Below are positions 16,265 through 23,797 of a DNA stretch of 41,199 nt, piece by piece. Origin of the DNA: JACVRW01 sp034664105 (GTDB lineage Bacteria > Actinomycetota > Thermoleophilia > Solirubrobacterales > Thermoleophilaceae); assembly GCA_034664105.1 (NCBI GenBank), contig JAXDIH010000167.1, forward strand, positions 1 to 41,199, written 5' to 3'. The position numbers and the translations under genes were made by a program. A model generated the notes under the pieces. That model was given only the letters and a program-made list of their open reading frames with translations, searched no databases and had not been told where the DNA came from. How positions within the stretch are numbered: the first letter of the stretch is position 1; each line of letters begins with the position of its first letter.

Positions 16265-17190
16265 GCGGCAGCTCCGAGCGAGAGGCCCGCCGCGACCGTG
16301 TACCGGTGCGGGTCCTCGTTCGGGCCGAGCGCGGAGCCGTCGATGACGCCGAGCGGCCCGGGCACGATGACCGAGATGCCGAGATGCGTCTCGATGCTCT
16401 CCACCAGCTGGGCGTCGGACGAGCCGGGGCCCGCCAGGACGACCTCGCCGACGGGCTTGGCCTGGGGCTGGGTCATGTAGTAGTCGATCGAGAGGCGGAT
16501 CTCGTCGGCCAGCCGCGAGCCGGCGTCCTCCTCGTCCCAGACGGAGGCGAGCGGACGCGTGAAGAAGCAGCTGGAGCCCACGGCGACGGCCAGGTTGGTG
16601 ATCGCGCCGAGGTGGCAGAACACGCGGGCGGCCTGCTCGGGCTCGTCGCTATCGACGGCCAGGGTGCGCACCAGAGCGAAGGCATCCAGGTCGACGCCCT
16701 CGGCCTTCAGTCCGGCGGCCTTCACGGCGTCGAGCAGCGACTCGATCATCTTGCGCCGAGCGGCCACCAGCACCACCTGCATGCGGGGAGTGCCGTCCGG
16801 GGCCGTCGAGAAGCCGGCGATCTGGTGATCGAGCACGGCCTCGTCGAGGGGCATCGCGATCGCCTCCGAGGCCTGGAACCGCACCGCGGCGTCGCGCTGC
16901 TTGTCGTCCTCGATGCGCGGTAGCTCCACCACGCGGACGACGATCTGCTGGTTCGCCACGCCGATCCGCACGTTGCGCGGCAGGCCGGCGGCTGAAGCAA
17001 AGCTCTTGAGGTGCTGACCGAGCGCCTCGGCGTCGGTGACCTCGCCGTCGCGCACGAGGCCTTCGGGAAGGTTCTGGCTCGCGCAGCGCACCACGCGGCC
17101 GCCGCTCACCTGCGCGGCTGCGAGGTAGCGGCCATCGATGTCGAGACCGATGCTGCCGCGATCTGAGGACTTTCGGAGGGAGAGCGCCAT
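16261..17190 (-). CDS. pilM: Type IV pilus assembly protein PilM (actin-like ATPase)
   Basis: The 309-residue soluble protein has the FtsA/PilM actin fold. IGLDIDGRYLAAAQVSGG near the N-terminus is the phosphate-1 strand pair. VNQQIVVRVVELP, the phosphate-2 region around 170-200 (ALVRTLAVDSDEPEQA, CHLGAITNLAV) and VVLAGPGSSDAQLVE (adenosine motif, about 250) follow in order. PilM forms the cytoplasmic ring that binds PilN and links to PilB/PilC. Start ATG 17190 has GGAG eight bases upstream. The gene has a sigma-28-like promoter at 17206-17232, making pilM the probable first gene of pilM-N-O-P. Confidence 0.92.
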   Translation of the reverse strand: MALSLRKSSDRGSIGLDIDGRYLAAAQVSGGRVVRCASQNLPEGLVRDGEVTDAEALGQHLKSFASAAGLPRNVRIGVANQQIVVRVVELPRIEDDKQRDAAVRFQASEAIAMPLDEAVLDHQIAGFSTAPDGTPRMQVVLVAARRKMIESLLDAVKAAGLKAEGVDLDAFALVRTLAVDSDEPEQAARVFCHLGAITNLAVAVGSSCFFTRPLASVWDEEDAGSRLADEIRLSIDYYMTQPQAKPVGEVVLAGPGSSDAQLVESIETHLGISVIVPGPLGVIDGSALGPNEDPHRYTVAAGLSLGAAA

Positions 17191-17205
17191 GCCGGTTCTC
17201 CACGA

Positions 17206-17232
17206 ATATCGGCCGCTGGCCGAACTCCCTTA
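17206..17232 (-). promoter_or_regulatory. Sigma-28-like promoter of pilMNO(P)
   Basis: TAAG (17232-17229), 15-nt spacer, GCCGATAT (17213-17206) on the minus strand. Transcription would begin about 17199, leaving a leader of roughly ten bases that includes GGAG, the longest leader among the strong matches. Confidence 0.7.
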
Positions 17233-17278
17233 GCGCTGCGGGCGAAAAGTCCAGCGCGGATGGACGATTTCGTGCGTC

Positions 17279-18034
17279 CTAGCCGAGGAAGTTCGACTCG
17301 TAGAGGTCGATCAGCTCGGGCCCGGCCAGCACTCCGGCCAGCCCGCCGATGGCCAGGAAGATGCCGAACGGGACGGCCTTCTTGCGTGCCTGCGCGCCCT
17401 CGCGCGCGATCACCACGAGCCCGAACAGCGTGCCGGTCAGGAACGCGGTGAGCAGTGCCGGCACCACGGAGAGGCCGAGGTAGAGGCCCATGGTCCCCCC
17501 CAGCTTCACGTCGCCCATGCCCATGCCGCTGGGATAGGCGAGCACGGCCACCAGCAGGAAGAGGAACGCACCGGCCCCCGCGATCAGGTGCTCGGGCAGG
17601 TCACCCGTGTCGACCAGCGCGCTGGCCACGAGCCCGTAGACGGCCATCGGGTAGACGATCCTGTTCGGCAGCAGCTTGTGGTCGAGGTCCACGCCGGCGA
17701 GCGCGATCAGGGAGGCCACGAACGGCAGCTCGAGCCAGAGCCCCTCGTCGAACCCGCGCACCGCGACCACCGCGGCGAAGCAGACGGCGGTCAGGAGCTC
17801 CACCGCCGGATAGCGCGGGGAGATCGGCGCGGCGCAGCTGCGGCAGCGACCGCGCAGCAGCAGCCACGACAGGACCGGGACGTTGTCGAAGGCGCGCACC
17901 GGCGCGTCGCAGGACGGGCAGTGCGAGCCGGGCGTGAGCAGCGACCCGCCGCGCGGCAGGCGGTAGATCACCACATTGAGGAAGCTGCCGATCAGCGCCC
18001 CGAGGACAGCTGCTGCGGCTATCTCCGCGACCAT
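17279..18034 (-). CDS. pilD: Prepilin peptidase PilD (A24)
   Basis: The 251-residue polytopic enzyme cleaves the prepilin leader and N-methylates the new N-terminus. The N-terminal methylase part has GSFLNVVIYRLPRG and a paired zinc-type cysteine set (CPSC at 39-42, CRSC near 64-67). The two catalytic Asp are in GVDLDHKLLPN (about 113) and GMGDVKLGG (about 172). Start ATG 18034 lies 15 bases after a strong GC hairpin (18050-18075), so pilD could be expressed by partial read-through from the pilins. No Shine-Dalgarno sequence is obvious. Confidence 0.95.
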   Translation of the reverse strand: MVAEIAAAAVLGALIGSFLNVVIYRLPRGGSLLTPGSHCPSCDAPVRAFDNVPVLSWLLLRGRCRSCAAPISPRYPAVELLTAVCFAAVVAVRGFDEGLWLELPFVASLIALAGVDLDHKLLPNRIVYPMAVYGLVASALVDTGDLPEHLIAGAGAFLFLLVAVLAYPSGMGMGDVKLGGTMGLYLGLSVVPALLTAFLTGTLFGLVVIAREGAQARKKAVPFGIFLAIGGLAGVLAGPELIDLYESNFLG

Positions 18035-18049
18035 GAGTCCGAGAAGCTA

Positions 18050-18075
18050 ACGGGCGGGCCAGAGGGCCCGCCCGT
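18050..18075 (-). repeat. GC hairpin between the third pilin and pilD
   Basis: ACGGGCGGGCC (18050-18060), loop AGAG, GGCCCGCCCGT (18065-18075). The stem is nearly the same sequence as the terminator after the first pilin (19111-19147). Here no U-tract follows on the minus strand (TAGCTTCTCGG). It may be an mRNA 3'-end stabiliser or a partial attenuator that lowers pilD relative to pilin expression. Confidence 0.6.
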
Positions 18076-18098
18076 CAGACACCCAAGTGAGACCCCGG

Positions 18099-18533
18099 CT
18101 ACCAGGTCCCGCCGGTCGGGCATGCGCCCTTGCCGGTCGTGGAGCAGGACCGCGTGGTCAGGCCGGTCGTGCCGTCCTTCGTGATGGTGAAGTTGTTGTT
18201 CGACGCCGAGTGGCCCACGATCGTGTAACCGGTCGCCGTGGCCGTCGAGATGTCGGCCTTGCCGGCGGTCGCGCCGAACACGCCGCTCTGCGTCACGTCG
18301 GTGGACGCCGCGACGTTCACGTACGTCTGGTTGGTCGCGTAGAACGACTCCACCGCCGACACCAGGTTACGAGCCGCCGACTTGGCGTCCGCGTCCTGGC
18401 CCTTGGAACGCTGCCCCAGGAAAGCAGGCAGGGCGATCGCGGCGAGAATGCCGATGATCAGAATCACGACGAGGAGCTCGATGAGCGTGAAGCCCTTCTC
18501 CCCGTTGTGAATACGCTCACGGAGCTTCAACAT
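18099..18533 (-). CDS. pilA: Type IV major-pilin-like protein, copy 3
   Basis: The 144-residue prepilin has leader MLKLRERIHNGEKG, cleavage G14/F15, Glu5 of the mature protein (FTLIE) and the hydrophobic helix LLVVILIIGILAAIALPAFL. A globular domain with two C-terminal Cys (TRSCSTTGKGACP) follows, the small disulfide loop of PilA. About 180 bp at the 5' end are nearly identical to the first pilin gene (19427-19609), whereas the 3' part differs: NVAASTDVTQSGVFGATAGK against GAAADNDVKQSGVFGTGNGQ. It follows copy 2 with GAGGAGG as ribosome site. Confidence 0.92.
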   Translation of the reverse strand: MLKLRERIHNGEKGFTLIELLVVILIIGILAAIALPAFLGQRSKGQDADAKSAARNLVSAVESFYATNQTYVNVAASTDVTQSGVFGATAGKADISTATATGYTIVGHSASNNNFTITKDGTTGLTTRSCSTTGKGACPTGGTW

Positions 18534-18555
18534 GATTCCTCCTCAGTCCTGCGGG

Positions 18556-18993
18556 TCACCAGTTGCCGCTTGCGGGGCAACCGCCGCTGTCCTTGGTGGT
18601 GCATGTGCGAGCCAGGGGGTTCCCGGACCCGTCCTTCGTGATCGTGAAGTTGTTGCCCGAAGCCGACTTGCCGACGATCGTGTAGCCGTCGGTGGTCGCG
18701 GTCGGGAGGGTGGCCTCACCGTTTCCCGTGCCCATCACGCCGCTCTTCTTGACGTCGTCGTCGGCGGCAGCGCCGACGTAGGTCTTGTTGGTCGCGTAGA
18801 ACGACTCGACCGAGGACACGAGGTTGCGCGCGGCCGACTTGGCGGCCGAGTCCTGCCCCTTGGAACGCTGGCCCAGGAAAGCAGGCAGGGCGATCGCGGC
18901 AAGCACACCGATGATCAGGATCACCACGAGGAGCTCGATCAGCGAGAAGCCCCTCTGCCCTACATGTATGCCCTCACGGAGCTTCCGCAGCAT
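18556..18993 (-). CDS. pilA: Type IV pilin, copy 2
   Basis: The 145-residue prepilin has leader MLRKLREGIHVGQRG, mature FSLIELLVVILIIGVLAAIAL, and C-terminal Cys pair (ARTCTTKDSGGCPASGNW). Its 5' half is the most diverged of the three (GQRGFSLIE, DSAAKSAARNLVSSVES). A segment coding GYTIVGKSASGNNFTITKDG is the same as in the first pilin, also at DNA level. The leader region holds a weak sigma-28-like site at 19064-19090. AAGGAG precedes the ATG. Copies 2 and 3 are probably co-transcribed, with 22 bp between them. Confidence 0.92.
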   Translation of the reverse strand: MLRKLREGIHVGQRGFSLIELLVVILIIGVLAAIALPAFLGQRSKGQDSAAKSAARNLVSSVESFYATNKTYVGAAADDDVKKSGVMGTGNGEATLPTATTDGYTIVGKSASGNNFTITKDGSGNPLARTCTTKDSGGCPASGNW

Positions 18994-19063
18994 GAGACTT
19001 CTCCTTGGTACTGGATCTGGCTGGGTCTACCGGCTCCACCTATCAGCGGACCCGGTTTTCACT

Positions 19064-19090
19064 ACATCGGTCCATTGCAGGATTCCTGTA
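19064..19090 (-). promoter_or_regulatory. Weak sigma-28-like site before pilin copy 2
   Basis: TACA (19090-19087), 15-nt spacer, ACCGATGT (19071-19064) on the minus strand. Only the CCGAT core and three of four -35 bases agree, but position and spacing are right: just after the terminator of the first pilin and about 65 nt before the copy-2 ATG. GCTGATAG at 19040-19047 is a second partial match without a good -35. Confidence 0.35.
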
Positions 19091-19110
19091 GCCCTTGCAC
19101 GCACAGCACC

Positions 19111-19147
19111 AAAAAAGAAACGGGCGGGCCCGAAGGCCCGCCCGTTT
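19111..19147 (-). terminator. Rho-independent terminator after the first pilin
   Basis: On the minus strand, a 13-bp perfect stem (AAACGGGCGGGCC, loop TTCG, GGCCCGCCCGTTT; plus coordinates 19118-19147) is followed by CTTTTTT. It separates pilin copy 1 from copies 2 and 3, so copy 1 is probably a single-gene transcript. Confidence 0.93.
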
Positions 19148-19171
19148 GAGGTACTCGAATTACCTTTTCGC

Positions 19172-19609
19172 TTACCAGGTGCCGCCGGACGGGCATGCCC
19201 CCGAACCGGTGGTGTTGCAGGTACGCGATGAGACGCCGGTCGTCCCGTCCTTCGTGATGGTGAAGTTGTTGCCCGAAGCCGACTTGCCGACGATCGTGTA
19301 GCCGTTGGTCGTAGCCGTGGGGATCTGCGCCTGGCCGTTGCCAGTGCCGAACACACCACTCTGCTTCACGTCGTTATCGGCCGCAGCGCCAACGTACGTC
19401 TGGTTGGTCGCGTAGAACGACTCCACCGCCGACACCAGGTTACGAGCCGCCGACTTGGCGTCCGCGTCCTGGCCCTTGGAACGCTGCCCCAGGAAAGCGG
19501 GCAGGGCGATCGCGGCGAGAATGCCGATGATCAGAATCACGACGAGGAGCTCGATGAGCGTGAAGCCCTTCTCCCCGTTGTGAATACGCTCGCGGAGCTT
19601 CCGCAGCAT
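19172..19609 (-). CDS. pilA: Type IV pilin, copy 1 (probable major pilin)
   Basis: The 145-residue prepilin has leader MLRKLRERIHNGEKG, cleavage G15/F16, Glu5 (FTLIE) and a hydrophobic helix, then a globular part ending with the Cys pair SRTCNTTGSGACPSGGTW. It has its own leader of about 75-80 nt, a sigma-28-like site (19689-19715), GGGGGAGA as ribosome site and a strong terminator. This monocistronic layout suggests it is the most highly expressed pilin. Its first half matches copy 3 and its later half matches copy 2, a mosaic pattern. Confidence 0.94.
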   Translation of the reverse strand: MLRKLRERIHNGEKGFTLIELLVVILIIGILAAIALPAFLGQRSKGQDADAKSAARNLVSAVESFYATNQTYVGAAADNDVKQSGVFGTGNGQAQIPTATTNGYTIVGKSASGNNFTITKDGTTGVSSRTCNTTGSGACPSGGTW

Positions 19610-19688
19610 GGGTCTCCCCCTTTTGAGGTGACTGAGATCTAGGTCTGCCAGACGCCGCGGACGCTCCGTGACTCTGGCCTTGCTCCCT

Positions 19689-19715
19689 AGATCGGATGTT
19701 GGGAGAAAAGCCTTA
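19689..19715 (-). promoter_or_regulatory. Sigma-28-like site before pilin copy 1
   Basis: TAAG (19715-19712), 15-nt spacer starting GCTTTT, TCCGATCT (19696-19689) on the minus strand. The -35 and the spacing are good; the -10 keeps only CCGAT. It starts 26 bases after the end of the membrane spermidine-synthase-like gene. Confidence 0.45.
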
Positions 19716-19741
19716 GCCCCAATGCCGTGATTGGACGAGAA

Positions 19742-21988
19742 TCACCGCAAATGCAACGCCGCGGTCACGTTCGCGTAGTCGTCCGTCCACGTGCGCGCGC
19801 CGGCGTCCCGCGCGCAGGGCTTCCAGCGCCCGTCTGTGGCCGCGCGCCCGAGGTCCGCCGGGCTGCGGGCCAGCGCGATCCAGTGGGACGGGTACTTGCC
19901 CAGCGTCTCCCGGGTGACGACGTCGTCGTACTGGTCGACGCAGGGCAGGCCGGCGTCGGCGGCCAGGTTGCCCAGCACCGGCGCCAGGTCCACGTACTGA
20001 TTGGAGATGTGGAACGCGATCACCCCGTGCGGGCGCAGCTTGCTCAAGTAGGTGGCGAGCGCCTCGCGGGTGAGCAGGTGCACCGGGATGGCGTCCGAGC
20101 TGAAAGCGTCGAGCGCGATCAGCCCGAATTCGCCGTCCTGGCGATGCCCGAGCGACAGCCGGCCGTCGCCGACCTGCACGTCGAAGCGGCCGCGGCAGTC
20201 ACGCAGGTACGTGAACAGGCTCTTGTCGCGCGCCAGCTTCACCACGGCGGGATCGATCTCGAAGAAGGTCCAGCGGTCATTCGGACGACTCAGGCACGCC
20301 ATGGTGCCCGCTCCCAGCCCGACCACCGCGGCCCGATCCGTGACGGCCCTGTCGGGGAGATCCGCGAGCAGCTGCCCCATCGGCCCCGTGCGGTGGTAGT
20401 AGCCGGTCGGCGTGCGCGGCTGGAAGCCCAGCTGTGAGCCGTGGATGATCGTGCCGTTCTTGAGGACATGGACGAAGCCCTCGAACTGCGACTCCACCCG
20501 GTTGATGCCGAAGAAGCTGCGCTCCTGGTGGATCACCCTCACGTCGTTGGTGGTCGGGATCCATACGGCGACCATCGCGACGGTCAGCGCGAGACCGAAG
20601 CGCAGCGGGTTGCGAACGAACACCAGGCACGCCAGGCCGAGCGCCCCGAGGACGGCCCACTCGAGGACGTCGGTGTCCTCGACGACCAGCAGCAGCCCCG
20701 CCGCTGCGGCGCCGATCAGCGCCGGCGGCAGCAGGTCCCGCCGCGGGGAGATCTCGTCGGTCCACGAGCCGGTTGCGAAGGGCAGCAGGAACGCGGTCAG
20801 CACGAGCGCGATGGGCAGCTCGGTGAGCGAGTTGAAGATCGTCGGCGCGATCAGCACGTTGAACACGCCGCCGAGCGCGCCTCCCAGGGCGACCCAGGCG
20901 TAGAACTGGGTCAGCTGCCGGGCCGGCGGCCGGTCCGCGGCCAGCTCGCCATGGCAGGTGACGGCGATGACGAGGAACGCGACGAGGTAGATGCCGCCGA
21001 TCAGCAGGAGCGGGGTGTGCAGGCCCAGCACCGACACGGCCGCCGTGACGAGCAGGACCGGCGGAACGGCCACCCGGGCGAGGCGGTGAGAGCGGCCACC
21101 CCCCTCCCCTCTCGAGAACACGAGCACGAACGAGAGCAGGTAGAGCGACAGCGGCAGCACCCACAGCAGCGGGATCGGCGCGAGGTTGGTGGTCAGCGTC
21201 GCGGTGACCGCGAGCATCAGGCTCGACGGCACGAAGGCGAGGCCCACCCAGCGGACGCGCCGGCCCCGCGTGAGCACCGGCAGCGCCACGGCGTCGATTG
21301 CCGCCCGAGCGGCGTCGGCCAGCGGGCGAGCCGAGCGCCACAGCACCGCCGCGCACGCGGCAAGCAGCAGCATCAGCGCGCCGTAGCCGGCCGTCCAGAG
21401 CCAGCTCTGCCCGTCGAGCGTGAGCCGCGGCTCCACCAGCAGCGGGTAGCTCAGGAGCCCGACGGCGCTGCCGATGTTGCTCGCCCGGTAGAGGAAATAC
21501 GGATCCGCCCCGTCGGGATGGTCGGTGCCGGCCAGCCAGCTCTGCAGCAGCGGCGCGGTGGCGGACACCACGAAGAACGGCAGCCCGACCGATACGAGCA
21601 TCGTCCCCAGCAGCCATGCCACCGGGGAGCCGGTGGCGGGCGGGGTCCAGCCATCGGGGATGCCGATCGGCAGCACGACCAGGGCCAACGCCGCGAGGGC
21701 CAGGTGCAGAGCCGCCTGCCGGCGTGCGCCGAACCTGCCGATGGTCCAGTGCGCGTACAGGTACGACAGCAGCAGCAGTGTCTGGAAGAACAGCATCGCC
21801 GTGGTCCACACGGCGGGCGCACCGCCCAGCAGCGGCAGGGCGAAGCGCGCGAACATCGGCTGGATCAGGAAGACGAGCCCGGCGCTGAGCACCAGCGTCG
21901 TGGAGAACAGCGCCACGACAGACCCGCGCCGGCGCACGGGAGCTTCGGCCGGCGCTTCGGCGGGGGGCTCCTGGAGGTCGACCGCCAT
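19742..21988 (-). CDS. Membrane-fused spermidine-synthase-like protein
   Basis: The 748-residue protein has about a dozen hydrophobic segments (about 20-470) and a C-terminal spermidine-synthase-type Rossmann domain (about 540-748). The nucleotide loop is VVGLGAGTMA, the acidic residue is in FEIDPAVV, and DGRLSL and LDAFSSDAIPVHLLT follow, a signature of this membrane-SpeE family. The reaction is uncertain: family members have the aminopropyl-transferase fold, but the fused membrane part suggests a lipid or glycan substrate. ATG 21988 has AGGAG five bases upstream and lies 8 bp after the glycosyltransferase stop, so both are probably co-transcribed from 23727-23754. A longer frame to 22129 overlaps that gene and is unlikely. 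Confidence 0.8.
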   Translation of the reverse strand: MAVDLQEPPAEAPAEAPVRRRGSVVALFSTTLVLSAGLVFLIQPMFARFALPLLGGAPAVWTTAMLFFQTLLLLSYLYAHWTIGRFGARRQAALHLALAALALVVLPIGIPDGWTPPATGSPVAWLLGTMLVSVGLPFFVVSATAPLLQSWLAGTDHPDGADPYFLYRASNIGSAVGLLSYPLLVEPRLTLDGQSWLWTAGYGALMLLLAACAAVLWRSARPLADAARAAIDAVALPVLTRGRRVRWVGLAFVPSSLMLAVTATLTTNLAPIPLLWVLPLSLYLLSFVLVFSRGEGGGRSHRLARVAVPPVLLVTAAVSVLGLHTPLLLIGGIYLVAFLVIAVTCHGELAADRPPARQLTQFYAWVALGGALGGVFNVLIAPTIFNSLTELPIALVLTAFLLPFATGSWTDEISPRRDLLPPALIGAAAAGLLLVVEDTDVLEWAVLGALGLACLVFVRNPLRFGLALTVAMVAVWIPTTNDVRVIHQERSFFGINRVESQFEGFVHVLKNGTIIHGSQLGFQPRTPTGYYHRTGPMGQLLADLPDRAVTDRAAVVGLGAGTMACLSRPNDRWTFFEIDPAVVKLARDKSLFTYLRDCRGRFDVQVGDGRLSLGHRQDGEFGLIALDAFSSDAIPVHLLTREALATYLSKLRPHGVIAFHISNQYVDLAPVLGNLAADAGLPCVDQYDDVVTRETLGKYPSHWIALARSPADLGRAATDGRWKPCARDAGARTWTDDYANVTAALHLR

Positions 21989-21996
21989 TGGGGCTC

Positions 21997-23715
21997 CTAT
22001 CGGGTCCCTGCCAGCGCCGGAGCGTAGATCTCGGGCACGGCGTCGGGGACGGCCGGCGGCTCGGGCTGAGCCCGAACCGGCCCGCGATACGCGCCGAGCA
22101 CAGCCACCAGGACGGGCGGGGCGATCCACACGAGGTACAGGTAGAACCAGTAGGTGGTGGTCAGCTGGAGCGCGATCAGGACGCCGGCCGCCAGGGCGGC
22201 CACCTGCCGCAGGTCACGGCGGCGCGGCACGAAGGCCACCAGCACCACCAGCGCGGCGGCGCCGACCTTGGCGATCGTCTGCAGCCAGTCGAGCGAGGAA
22301 TGCAGCCCCCAGAGGCTGAACGGCGAGCTGCGGCCGAGCTGGAAGCCGATCGTGGTGTCGTAGAACTCCCGCCAGCCACCCTCGGGCAGCAGGAAGATCA
22401 CCGAGCCGAGGCAGACGGCGACCAGCGCGGCGGCGAAGGCCGGCCACGCCCGCAGGCGGCGCTCGTCCCCCAGCCCGGTCGCGAACAGCGGCGCCAGGGC
22501 CAGCGGCGCGAACTTGGCGGCGGTCCCGAGGCCGATCAGCAGGCCGCGCCCGGACGGCGACGAGATCGCCAGCAGCGCCCCGAGCAGCAGGGCCGCCAGG
22601 AGGGCGTCGTTGGTGTTGGTCTGGAGCGCGAGGACCGAGAACGGGTATGCCGCCCAGGCCCAGGCGAACGCCAGGCCGAGCAGGGTGCCCTCCGCGCCGT
22701 CGCGCATGCGCCGGCCGAGCTGCACGAGGCCACCGATCACCAGCAGGTCGAACGTGATCGCGGCGGCGTGCGCCGGCACCACCGAATCCCAGGCGCCGTC
22801 CCAGGGCAGCAGCGCCACGAACGGCACGTAGCTGAGGTAGTTGAGCGGGCCGTAGGTATCGCCGTGGATGTCGTTCAGGACGTACAGCGGCAGGCCGTGC
22901 ATGACGCGGTCCGCGCCCACGACGGAGGCGTACCCCACGTCGATCACGCTCGAGTCCACGACGTTCAGACCGATGCGGAACGCCACCAGCAGGCCCAGCC
23001 CGACCACCAGCCAGGAGGCCTTCGCGTATGGCATCAGCGGCTCGGCGCGCTCGCGCGGCCGGAAGCCGGCCAGCAGCACGCGCGCGAGCAGGTAGAGCAG
23101 CGGCGGATATACGAGCGGGACCGACAGGTCGATCTCGCCCCTGTTGAAGTACAGCTGCGAGATGCCGAACGAGAGCAGCACCAGCAGGTCCAGGTGGACC
23201 AGCCGGAACGGGCGGCGCGGATCGACGAACGGCGCCAGGAACAGCACTGCCAGCGCCAACCAGATGTAGGGCTTGTTCAGGGAGCGGCCCACCAGCGGCT
23301 TCAGCCCGCGCGCGAGGAAGGTTCCCGCCTGCGGACCGGTGTAGACGTTGAGCACCCGCCCGCTGCGACCGTCCACGTACACGTCGGCCACGACCTCGCC
23401 CTGGCTGGCGTCGATGAACGTCACCGCGTACTGGCCGCGGTAGCTGCCGTACATCGGCAGCTGCACGTAGACCCGCGCCTTCGGGTGGTCGGCCAGCTCA
23501 GAGCGGACCTCGTCGAGCCGCTCGACCGTGCGCCGCGCCGCGCGCGGCGTGACCGTGAACCCGGGCGGGGCCTTGTCGGGCCCGTCGACCAGGACGGACT
23601 GGGGAACGAGGGCATCGGGGGCCTGCGCGCTCGCGGGCACGACCCAGATCAGGGCAAGGGCGAGCGCCAGCAGCGCCACCCCCAGGGCGGAAGGGATGCG
23701 GGAGGGGAACAACAT
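21997..23715 (-). CDS. GT-C type polytopic membrane glycosyltransferase-like protein
   Basis: The protein of about 572 residues has an N-terminal signal/anchor (ALGVALLALALALIWVVP), then an extracytoplasmic PepSY-like stretch (about 45-130: YAVTFIDASQGEVVADVYVD, GRSGRVLNVYTG). Ten or more TM helices follow in the style of GT87/DUF2029 polyprenyl-phosphate-sugar transferases (YGPLNYLSYVPF; LQTNTNDALLAALLLGALLA; GLGTAAKFAPLAL). Such enzymes move sugars from lipid carriers outside the membrane. The nearby pilins make pilin or envelope glycosylation plausible, but that is inference. GTG 23724 is only two bases past the -10 box, so I choose ATG 23715, preceded by GGTGGAGGAG. Confidence 0.72.
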   Translation of the reverse strand: MLFPSRIPSALGVALLALALALIWVVPASAQAPDALVPQSVLVDGPDKAPPGFTVTPRAARRTVERLDEVRSELADHPKARVYVQLPMYGSYRGQYAVTFIDASQGEVVADVYVDGRSGRVLNVYTGPQAGTFLARGLKPLVGRSLNKPYIWLALAVLFLAPFVDPRRPFRLVHLDLLVLLSFGISQLYFNRGEIDLSVPLVYPPLLYLLARVLLAGFRPRERAEPLMPYAKASWLVVGLGLLVAFRIGLNVVDSSVIDVGYASVVGADRVMHGLPLYVLNDIHGDTYGPLNYLSYVPFVALLPWDGAWDSVVPAHAAAITFDLLVIGGLVQLGRRMRDGAEGTLLGLAFAWAWAAYPFSVLALQTNTNDALLAALLLGALLAISSPSGRGLLIGLGTAAKFAPLALAPLFATGLGDERRLRAWPAFAAALVAVCLGSVIFLLPEGGWREFYDTTIGFQLGRSSPFSLWGLHSSLDWLQTIAKVGAAALVVLVAFVPRRRDLRQVAALAAGVLIALQLTTTYWFYLYLVWIAPPVLVAVLGAYRGPVRAQPEPPAVPDAVPEIYAPALAGTR

Positions 23716-23726
23716 CTCCTCCACCG

Positions 23727-23754
23727 CTATCGGCCTCTGGTGGTCGGCACTTGA
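23727..23754 (-). promoter_or_regulatory. Sigma-28-like promoter of the glycosyltransferase operon
   Basis: TCAA (23754-23751), 16-nt spacer, GCCGATAG (23734-23727) on the minus strand. It would drive the glycosyltransferase and the membrane SpeE-like gene, which end where the pilin transcripts begin. Confidence 0.65.
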
Positions 23755-23785
23755 CCGCGTGGGGGATCCCTCCCGGGCCGCCTTC

Positions 23786-23791
23786 TAGCAT
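23786..23791 (+). promoter_or_regulatory. -10 element of a leaderless promoter
   Basis: TAGCAT (TANNNT type) ends six bases before the GTG start at 23798, the distance expected for transcription starting at the initiation codon. No clear -35 is seen. Confidence 0.45.
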
Positions 23792-23797
23792 CGAGGC

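Noticed and set aside
19374..19381. GCCGATAA inside pilin copy 1
   Set aside because: It lies in the coding frame (Ala-Asp-Asn), has no -35 match at N15 or N16, and has no start codon close downstream.
21990..22006. CCCGATAG before the membrane SpeE-like gene
   Set aside because: It coincides with the stop codon of the glycosyltransferase gene plus the ribosome site, and no -35 is present at the right distance.
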